DNA of 64,000 nucleotides from the NCBI RefSeq assembly GCF_001583415.1, contig NZ_CP014475.1, positions 2,666,001-2,730,000 on the forward strand, in the 5' to 3' direction. Positions 58,687-64,000 of this stretch are shown here, in pieces. The notes under the pieces are model-generated. The model was given only the letters and a program-made list of their open reading frames with translations, did not search any database and was not told where the DNA came from. Both the position numbers and the translations under genes were made by a program. How positions within the stretch are numbered: position 1 is the stretch's first letter; every line of letters begins with the position of its first letter. This stretch comes from Mycolicibacterium phlei. Its GTDB lineage: Bacteria; Actinomycetota; Actinomycetes; Mycobacteriales; Mycobacteriaceae.

Positions 58687-60057
58687 ATGACTGCATCACC
58701 GACGGTCGCGATCATCGGGGCCGGCATCAGCGGCCTGACGACGGGCAAGAACCTGGCCGACGCCGGCATCACCTACGACTGCTTCGAGTCCTCGGACCGC
58801 ATCGGCGGCAACTGGGCGTTCCGCAACCCGAACGGACACTCCAGCGCCTACCGGTCGCTGCACATCGACACCTCGCGCGAGTGCCTGTCGTTCCGCGACT
58901 TCCCGATGCGGTCGGACCTGCCCGACTTCCCGCACCACACCGAGATCAAGCAGTACCTCGACGACTACGCCGAGGCCTTCGGGCTGCTGGACCGCATCAC
59001 GTTCAACACCCCGGTCGAGCACGCGCGGCGCCTGCCGCACGGGGGGTGGGAGCTCGACACCGCCGACGGCCAGACCCGGCGCTACGACGTCCTGGTCGTC
59101 GCCAACGGCCATCACTGGGATCCTCGGTTCCCGGATTTCCCGGGCGAGTTCACCGGGGAGAGCATCCATTCGCACCACTACATCGACCCCACCGAACCGC
59201 TGAATCTGACCGACAAGACGATCGTCGTGGTCGGGATCGGCAACTCGGCGGCCGACATCGTCTCGGAGTTGTCCCAGAAGTCCTGGCGCAACAAGGTTTA
59301 CCTGTCGACGCGGTCCGGCGCCTGGGTGGTCCCGAAGTACATCTTCGGTCAGCCGGCGGACAAGGTGGCGCGCACGCTGCCCGTGGTCCCGCTGGCCTGG
59401 CAGCGACGGGCGTTGCAGCCCTTCGCGCGGCTGATGTTCGGCGCCCCGGAGAAGTACGGGCTGCCCAAGCCCAACCATCGTTTCATGGAGGCGCATCCCA
59501 CCCAGTCGGCCGAGCTGCTGATGCGGCTGGGCGCCGGTGACGCGGTCGCCAAGCCGAACATCGAACGGCTGGACGGACGTTCGGTGCGGTTCGTCGACGG
59601 GACGTCGGTGGAGGCCGACGTGATCATCTACGCGACGGGATACAACATCACGTTCCCGTTCTTCGATCCTGACTTCATCTCCGCCCCGGACAACAAGTTC
59701 CCGCTGTACAAGCGGATCTTCAAGCCCGGCTTCGACGATCTGCTGTTCATCGGGTTCGCACAGGCGGTGCCGACGCTGTTCCCGTTCATCGAATGTCAGG
59801 CCCGCGTCGCCGCGGCCTACCTCGCGGGCACCTACCGGCCGCCGTCGGAGCAGCAGATGTGGCGGGCGATCGCCGCCGACGAGCGCCTGTACGTCGGGCA
59901 TGTCGTCGACCGGCCACGCCACACCCAGCAGGTCGACTACTGGCACTACGAGCGCACCATGCGCAAGAAGGAACTGCCCGCCGGGCGGCGGCGGGTCGAG
60001 AAGTTCGGACCGGTGCGCCTGGCCGGCCGGGCCCGCGAGGCGGCCGGTGCCGCCTGA
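58687..60057 (+). CDS. Flavin-containing monooxygenase (FMO-like)
   Basis: A 456-residue class B flavin monooxygenase. FAD motif IIGAGISGLTTGKNLADAG, GGNWAFRNPNGH, an FMO-type fingerprint FTGESIHSHHY (FxGxxxHxxxY) and NADPH motif VVGIGNSAADI. The Y in place of W in the fingerprint separates it from the Baeyer-Villiger enzymes of the island. It likely oxygenates a soft nucleophile or a ketone. First gene of an operon with a TetR regulator and a hydrolase. Confidence 0.9.
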   Translation: MTASPTVAIIGAGISGLTTGKNLADAGITYDCFESSDRIGGNWAFRNPNGHSSAYRSLHIDTSRECLSFRDFPMRSDLPDFPHHTEIKQYLDDYAEAFGLLDRITFNTPVEHARRLPHGGWELDTADGQTRRYDVLVVANGHHWDPRFPDFPGEFTGESIHSHHYIDPTEPLNLTDKTIVVVGIGNSAADIVSELSQKSWRNKVYLSTRSGAWVVPKYIFGQPADKVARTLPVVPLAWQRRALQPFARLMFGAPEKYGLPKPNHRFMEAHPTQSAELLMRLGAGDAVAKPNIERLDGRSVRFVDGTSVEADVIIYATGYNITFPFFDPDFISAPDNKFPLYKRIFKPGFDDLLFIGFAQAVPTLFPFIECQARVAAAYLAGTYRPPSEQQMWRAIAADERLYVGHVVDRPRHTQQVDYWHYERTMRKKELPAGRRRVEKFGPVRLAGRAREAAGAA

Positions 60058-60673
60058 ACAGGCGGGCACCTCACGGCGCAACGCGCGCCGGCCGCAGTCG
60101 CGCGGCGACGAGAGCAGGCAGCGCCTGCTCGAGGCGTTCGAGGAGCAGCTGCAGACCCAGTCGTTCGCCGAGGTCAGCGTCGCCGAGGTGGCCCGGGCCG
60201 CCGGGCTGAAACGGCCGGCGTTCTACTTCTACTTCGCCGGTAAACACGAGGTCGTCACCGAGCTGCTGACCGGCATCTTCCAGGACGACGTCTTCGCCAT
60301 CGAGGGGTTCCTCGCCGGCGGGGATCCCCGCACCACCGTCGCCGAGGCCATGACACGCACCTTCGCCTCCTGGCACGAGCACCGCACACTGTTCCGCGCG
60401 ATGCTCGACGCCCGCGACTCCGACGCCGAGGCCCGGGCGATCTGGGACCAGTGGCTGCAGCGCTACGAGGACTTCGTCTGCGAGTTCATCGCCACCCAGC
60501 CCACGATCGATCTGCCCGACCCCAAAGCCGTTGCCCACGCCCTGATCTCGATGAACGAGCGGGTCCTCGACCGGCACATCCGCTCGGACGACGAGCCACA
60601 GGCCGCCGAGCCGCTGCTCGCGGCGATCATCCACATCTGGCACACCACGCTCTTCGGAGGGAGCCCACGATGA
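60047..60673 (+). CDS. TetR family transcriptional regulator
   Basis: A 208-residue TetR-type regulator. The helix-turn-helix is at about residues 22-70 (LLEAFEEQLQTQSFAEVSV, then EVARAAGLKRPAFYFYFAGK). GTG 60047 overlaps the FMO stop by 11 bases. The palindrome TGACAGCTGTCA at 58626-58637 in front of the operon is the likely operator. Confidence 0.85.
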   Translation: MPPEQAGTSRRNARRPQSRGDESRQRLLEAFEEQLQTQSFAEVSVAEVARAAGLKRPAFYFYFAGKHEVVTELLTGIFQDDVFAIEGFLAGGDPRTTVAEAMTRTFASWHEHRTLFRAMLDARDSDAEARAIWDQWLQRYEDFVCEFIATQPTIDLPDPKAVAHALISMNERVLDRHIRSDDEPQAAEPLLAAIIHIWHTTLFGGSPR

Positions 60674-61596
60674 CATCCACCCGAATCCAGATCCCCGTCG
60701 GCACCGACACCCTCGCGGCCCGGCACTTCCGCGCGACCACCGACGCGCTCACCGGCCCGGCGGGCCGGCCGTGTGTCGTCATGGCGCACGGCATCGGCGC
60801 CACCCAGGACTGCGGGTTGTTCGAGTTCGCCGAGGCGCTGGCGGGCGCGGGCACCGACGTCATCACCTTCGACTACCGCAACTTCGGCGAATCCACCGGC
60901 CAGCCACGGCAAGTGGTCTCGCTGTCCGGTCAGGTCGACGACTACCACGCGGTGATCGATCACGCCCGGCACCTGGACGGGGTGGACCCAGAGCGGATCG
61001 TGGCGTGGGGCGTGTCGCTGTCCGGCGGCCACGTCATCCGGGTCGCGGCCGACGATCCGCGGCTGGCCGGGGTCATCTCACTGACACCAGCGGTCGACGG
61101 GCTGGCGGTGACGGCCGACATGCTGCGCACCTGCGGACCCGGCCACCAGATGCGCGTGATGCGCCGGTGTTTCCGCGACATCGTGGCCGCGGTGCGCCGA
61201 CAGCCTCCGGTTCTCATCCCGGTGGTGGGCCGGCCCGGCGAGGTGGCGGGCCTGACCGCCGAGGGCGCCGTCGAGGGGATGCTGCGGATCGCCGGACCGA
61301 CGTGGCGCAACGAGTTCGCCGCCCGCCTGGGACTGCAGATCGCCGCCCACCGGCCCATCGCCCACGCCGCACGGGTGCGGTGCCCGGCCCTGGTGCAGAT
61401 CGGCGACCTGGACCGCAGCGCGCCGCCCGGTTCGGCCACCGACGCGGCGACGCGGATGCGGGCGACCGTGCACCACTACCCGTGCGACCACTTCGACGTC
61501 TATCCCGGCGCGGACTGGCACGAACGTGTCGTCGAGGACCAGATCCGGTTCCTCACACGGATTCTCGCGCCGAGCGGCGTCGCGGTCGCCGGTTAG
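60670..61596 (+). CDS. Alpha/beta hydrolase (dienelactone-hydrolase/peptidase-S15-like)
   Basis: A 308-residue hydrolase. The lid region has VVMAHGIGATQDCGLFEF, the nucleophile is in WGVSLSGGH, the acid is in IGDLDRSAP, and His is in YPCDHFDVYPG. It overlaps the TetR gene by four bases (ATGA). With the FMO it may cleave an oxygenated product. It ends four bases into the convergent monooxygenase gene. Confidence 0.87.
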   Translation: MTSTRIQIPVGTDTLAARHFRATTDALTGPAGRPCVVMAHGIGATQDCGLFEFAEALAGAGTDVITFDYRNFGESTGQPRQVVSLSGQVDDYHAVIDHARHLDGVDPERIVAWGVSLSGGHVIRVAADDPRLAGVISLTPAVDGLAVTADMLRTCGPGHQMRVMRRCFRDIVAAVRRQPPVLIPVVGRPGEVAGLTAEGAVEGMLRIAGPTWRNEFAARLGLQIAAHRPIAHAARVRCPALVQIGDLDRSAPPGSATDAATRMRATVHHYPCDHFDVYPGADWHERVVEDQIRFLTRILAPSGVAVAG

Positions 61597-62834
61597 GGCG
61601 TCTCCCGCACGTCGGCCAGGCTGCGGCGCAGGTCGTGCTCGGTCAGGGCCAGGTCGGTGGTGGCGTCGCGACGTTCCCGGCGCAGCAGCCGGTCCAGGCC
61701 GAGCCGTTGCAGGACCGGCCACGCCATCAGCCGGATGTTGCGGCGCAGCAACTGGCCGCGGGTCCGCGACAGCACGGTGGAGTCGGTGCGCACCGCCAGA
61801 CGCTGGTTCCTGGTCACGAACTCGCGCACCCGACGCTCGTATTCGGCGAATCCCGCTGCGGGGTCGTCGTGTCGGGCCAGCTCGCCGGCCAGAACGTAGG
61901 CACCCGCGAGGGCGAGGCTGGTGCCCTGTCCGGACAGGAAGGCCGGCGCGTAGGCGGCGTCGCCGACGAGAGTGACCCGCCCCTTGCTCCAGCGCGGCAT
62001 CCGGACCTGGCTCACGGAGTCGAAGAAGACGTCGTCGGCGTCGCGCAGGGTGGCGATGATCTCCTCGGTGCGCCACCGGTCCGCGGCGAACTCGCGTTCC
62101 AGTTCGGCGGTGATCGCGGAGATGTCGTGCCGGTTGACGCTGCCCGGCCTGGGGTGCACATAGGTCAGGAACGCCCGCGTCTCGCTGCCGTCGAAGGACC
62201 GCATCAGCGCCGCCGAGCGCCCCGGATGGGAGTACATGTAACCGGTTCCCGGAGCGAACATCTCGCCGCGGATGTCCCAGATGGCGACATAGGCGCCGAG
62301 GTGGTGCAGGAACTGTCCCTCGTCACCGAAGGCCAACGCGCGGACCTTGGAGTGGATGCCGTCGGCACCGATCACCACGTCGAACCGTTGGGTCGCACGG
62401 TGTTTGAAGGTCACCTCGACACCGGTGTCGGTGGGGGACAGGTCGGTGATGGTGTCGCCGAAGACGTAGTCGGCCCGGTGGCGGGTCGCGTCGTACAGCA
62501 CCCCGGTCAGTGTGCCCCGGGCGATCTCGACGTCACCGGACTTCGGATCGGAGAGCACCTCGTTGGGATCCATCCGGGCGATTCGGCGGCCGCCGGGGGA
62601 GAGGAACTCGATCGCGGGATTGCGGTGCCGGTGGGCGTCGATCTTGTCGGTGAGCCCCATCCGGTCGATGACCTCACGGGCGGTGCCGCGGATGTCGACG
62701 GGATACCCGCCGGTGCGCAGGCGCTCGGCGCGCTCGACGACGGTGACGTCCCAGCCGGCTTCGGCGAGCCAGAAGGCCACAGCGGGCCCGGCGATGCCGG
62801 CGCCGCTGATCAGGGCGGTGCGGGTAGTGGACAC
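61593..62834 (-). CDS. FAD-dependent monooxygenase (p-hydroxybenzoate hydroxylase fold)
   Basis: A 413-residue class A flavoprotein monooxygenase. It shows the FAD motif ISGAGIAGPAVAFWLAEAG, a DGIHSKVR segment, and GDAAYAPAFLSGQGTSLALAGAYVLA near the C-terminus. GTG 62834 has GGGAG upstream; longer readings lie in the promoter. It is divergent from a TetR gene, which probably controls it. Enzymes of this group hydroxylate aromatics, tetracyclines or anthracyclines. Confidence 0.9.
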   Translation of the reverse strand: MSTTRTALISGAGIAGPAVAFWLAEAGWDVTVVERAERLRTGGYPVDIRGTAREVIDRMGLTDKIDAHRHRNPAIEFLSPGGRRIARMDPNEVLSDPKSGDVEIARGTLTGVLYDATRHRADYVFGDTITDLSPTDTGVEVTFKHRATQRFDVVIGADGIHSKVRALAFGDEGQFLHHLGAYVAIWDIRGEMFAPGTGYMYSHPGRSAALMRSFDGSETRAFLTYVHPRPGSVNRHDISAITAELEREFAADRWRTEEIIATLRDADDVFFDSVSQVRMPRWSKGRVTLVGDAAYAPAFLSGQGTSLALAGAYVLAGELARHDDPAAGFAEYERRVREFVTRNQRLAVRTDSTVLSRTRGQLLRRNIRLMAWPVLQRLGLDRLLRRERRDATTDLALTEHDLRRSLADVRETP

Positions 62835-62875
62835 GGTGTCTCCCGATCCTTTAGATACAGAACTGTTGCTTATCA

Positions 62876-62906
62876 CCGTTGACGCTACCCACATCCGTTA
62901 AGCTAC
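62876..62906. promoter_or_regulatory. Direct repeats and leaderless promoter ahead of the TetR gene
   Basis: CCGTT(N)A(N)GCTAC occurs twice, starting at 62876 and 62895 (19 bases apart; the first has one extra base). TAAGCT (62899-62904) is followed by 6 bases and then ATG 62911, the layout of a leaderless mycobacterial promoter. The repeats may bind the TetR protein and face both divergent genes. Confidence 0.45.
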
Positions 62907-62910
62907 GCAA

Positions 62911-63516
62911 ATGTCCCCTAAGGGTGTCCCCGTGCAGCGCCGCCGGGGTGCGGCACTGGAGGCCGCGATCCTCGACGCCGGCTGGGATCAGCTGCTCGAG
63001 GCCGGCTACGAGGGGTTCACGGTCGACGCTGTGGCGAGCAGGGCGCACGCGGCCCGGTCCGTGTTGTACCGGCGCTGGCCGTCCCGGTTGGAGCTGCTCA
63101 AGGCGGTGATCAGGCACCGGGGGACGGTCGACCGGATTCCGGTGCCCGACACCGGCAGCCTGCGCGGCGATGTGCTGGCACTGCTGACGGAGTTCACCAA
63201 GCGACGGGCCCGGACGGTCGGGCTGATCGCCGCGCGGCTCGGCGCCTACTTCGACGAGGCGCAGGGCTCCTTCAAGGAGCTCTACGACGCGTTCGTGGCG
63301 GAGGGGCCGAGCGCGATGGACACCGTCGTGGCGCGCGCCATCGAGCGCGGTGAACTCACCAGCGTGCCGCCGCCGCGGGTCGTGTCGCTGCCGGTCGACC
63401 TGGTGCGCCACGAGCTGTTGATGACGATGGCCGAGGTGCCCGCCGAGACGATCCGCGAGATCGTCGACGACGTCTTCCTGCCGCTGGTGCGCGGACCACG
63501 CGGTTCTGCCGGATAG
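62911..63516 (+). CDS. TetR family transcriptional regulator
   Basis: A 201-residue TetR/AcrR regulator. The DNA-binding domain covers about residues 12-58 ([20 protein letters not shown], then [20 protein letters not shown]); the C-terminal domain matches the TetR_C_16-like group. It is divergent from the FAD monooxygenase gene, with 76 bases between starts, and most likely represses it. Confidence 0.88.
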   Translation: MSPKGVPVQRRRGAALEAAILDAGWDQLLEAGYEGFTVDAVASRAHAARSVLYRRWPSRLELLKAVIRHRGTVDRIPVPDTGSLRGDVLALLTEFTKRRARTVGLIAARLGAYFDEAQGSFKELYDAFVAEGPSAMDTVVARAIERGELTSVPPPRVVSLPVDLVRHELLMTMAEVPAETIREIVDDVFLPLVRGPRGSAG

Positions 63517-63539
63517 GCACGCCCACTAGGGTGTCGGGC

Positions 63540-64000
63540 ATGACCGAACAGCTCGACGCCACCCATCCGGACCTCGTCACCGTCGAGGTGCCGACCCACT
63601 GGTACAACCTGGCGGCCGAGCTGTCCGAGCCGATCCCGCCGCACCTGCATCCGGCCACCAGGGAACCGGTCGCACCGGAGGATCTGGCGCCGCTGTTCGC
63701 CAGCGGGCTCATCGCGCAGGAGGCGTCCACCGAGACCTACATCGAGATCCCCGAGCCGGTGCGGGCGATCTACGCGATGTGGCGGCCGTCGCCGCTGATC
63801 CGGGCGCGCCGGTTCGAGAAGGCGCTCAACACCGGGGCGCACATCTACGTCAAGTACGAGGGTGTCAGCCCGGTCGGCAGCCACAAGACGAATTCGGCGG
63901 TGGCGCAGGCCTATTACAACGCCGTCGACGGCGTGAAGAAGCTGACCACCGAGACCGGTGCCGGGCAGTGGGGAAGCGCGCTGTCGTTCGCGGGCGCCCA
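63540..64000 (+). CDS. TrpB2-like PLP-dependent protein (tryptophan synthase beta chain 2), partial
   Basis: The first 153 codons of a gene cut by the right edge. The sequence has the long N-terminal region of TrpB2 proteins ([37 protein letters not shown]), then [21 protein letters not shown] (trimmed: [16 protein letters not shown]) with the PLP lysine, and [16 protein letters not shown]. TrpB2 uses indole and serine, or phosphoserine, to make tryptophan. ATG 63540. Confidence 0.9.
   Translation, partial: MTEQLDATHPDLVTVEVPTHWYNLAAELSEPIPPHLHPATREPVAPEDLAPLFASGLIAQEASTETYIEIPEPVRAIYAMWRPSPLIRARRFEKALNTGAHIYVKYEGVSPVGSHKTNSAVAQAYYNAVDGVKKLTTETGAGQWGSALSFAGA

Noticed and set aside
1..64000. 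Mobile elements, integrase or transposase genes, tRNA genes or CRISPR repeats
   Set aside because: I looked for transposase-like proteins, terminal inverted repeats flanking the island, tRNA-like cloverleaf sequences and regularly spaced repeats, and saw none. The island shows no obvious transfer scar inside this window.

Overview
This window is GC-rich, densely coded actinobacterial chromosome, most likely from an environmental, rapid-growing Mycobacterium/Mycolicibacterium. The grounds are a complete yrbEAB-mceABCDEF operon, a steroid-type catabolic gene set (KshA, KstD-like, HsaA/C/D-like), a Ddn-like deazaflavin protein, many GTG starts, 1-4 base stop/start overlaps and leaderless-looking promoters. 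I see no rRNA, tRNA, CRISPR array, insertion sequence or phage gene, and no gene-free stretch longer than 300 bases.

Positions 1 to about 41,000 form one catabolic island. It holds a Rieske 9-alpha-hydroxylase homologue (KshA), three KstD/fumarate-reductase-type flavoproteins, four SDR dehydrogenases, two NTF2-fold proteins, a paired acyl-CoA dehydrogenase (333 + 383 aa), an enoyl-CoA hydratase, an aldehyde dehydrogenase, a zinc alcohol dehydrogenase and an acyl-CoA ligase. It also holds two Baeyer-Villiger monooxygenases, an OYE-type reductase, an HsaA-like flavin hydroxylase, an HsaC-like extradiol dioxygenase, an HsaD-like C-C hydrolase, a lone [2Fe-2S] ferredoxin, two esterases, an IclR regulator and an Mce lipid importer. 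Read together, they look like uptake and ring degradation of a steroid-like or other polycyclic terpenoid substrate that is parallel to the classical cholesterol cluster.

The most striking signal is a 15-bp palindrome, consensus TCCCGNTNANCGGGA. It occurs ten times, each time in an intergenic promoter region of this island and nowhere else that I could find in the window. In most cases its centre lies 50-51 bases upstream of the predicted transcription start, which is often the first base of a leaderless start codon. This looks like an activator-controlled regulon spanning the whole island; the IclR protein encoded at 23135-23974 is the obvious candidate.

Positions 41,000 to 64,000 are more ordinary: an MBL-fold hydrolase, an EamA exporter, a Ddn-like protein, a polyamine ABC transporter (potA-D, with an apparent CTG start for potA), an MFS exporter, a methyltransferase, a thioesterase and a proline-rich membrane protein broken by a frameshift. 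Then come a PhyH-like oxygenase, a histidine-rich surface protein with a membrane partner, a TetR/GNAT pair with a perfect operator, an IclR/alcohol dehydrogenase unit sharing a TCTC-N8-GAGA element, an FMO-TetR-hydrolase operon, a PHBH-type monooxygenase with a divergent TetR, and the start of a TrpB2-like gene.

Two genes (mceF, and the proline-rich membrane protein at 51104-51723) carry single-base disruptions next to short C/G runs. They are either real lesions or assembly errors.
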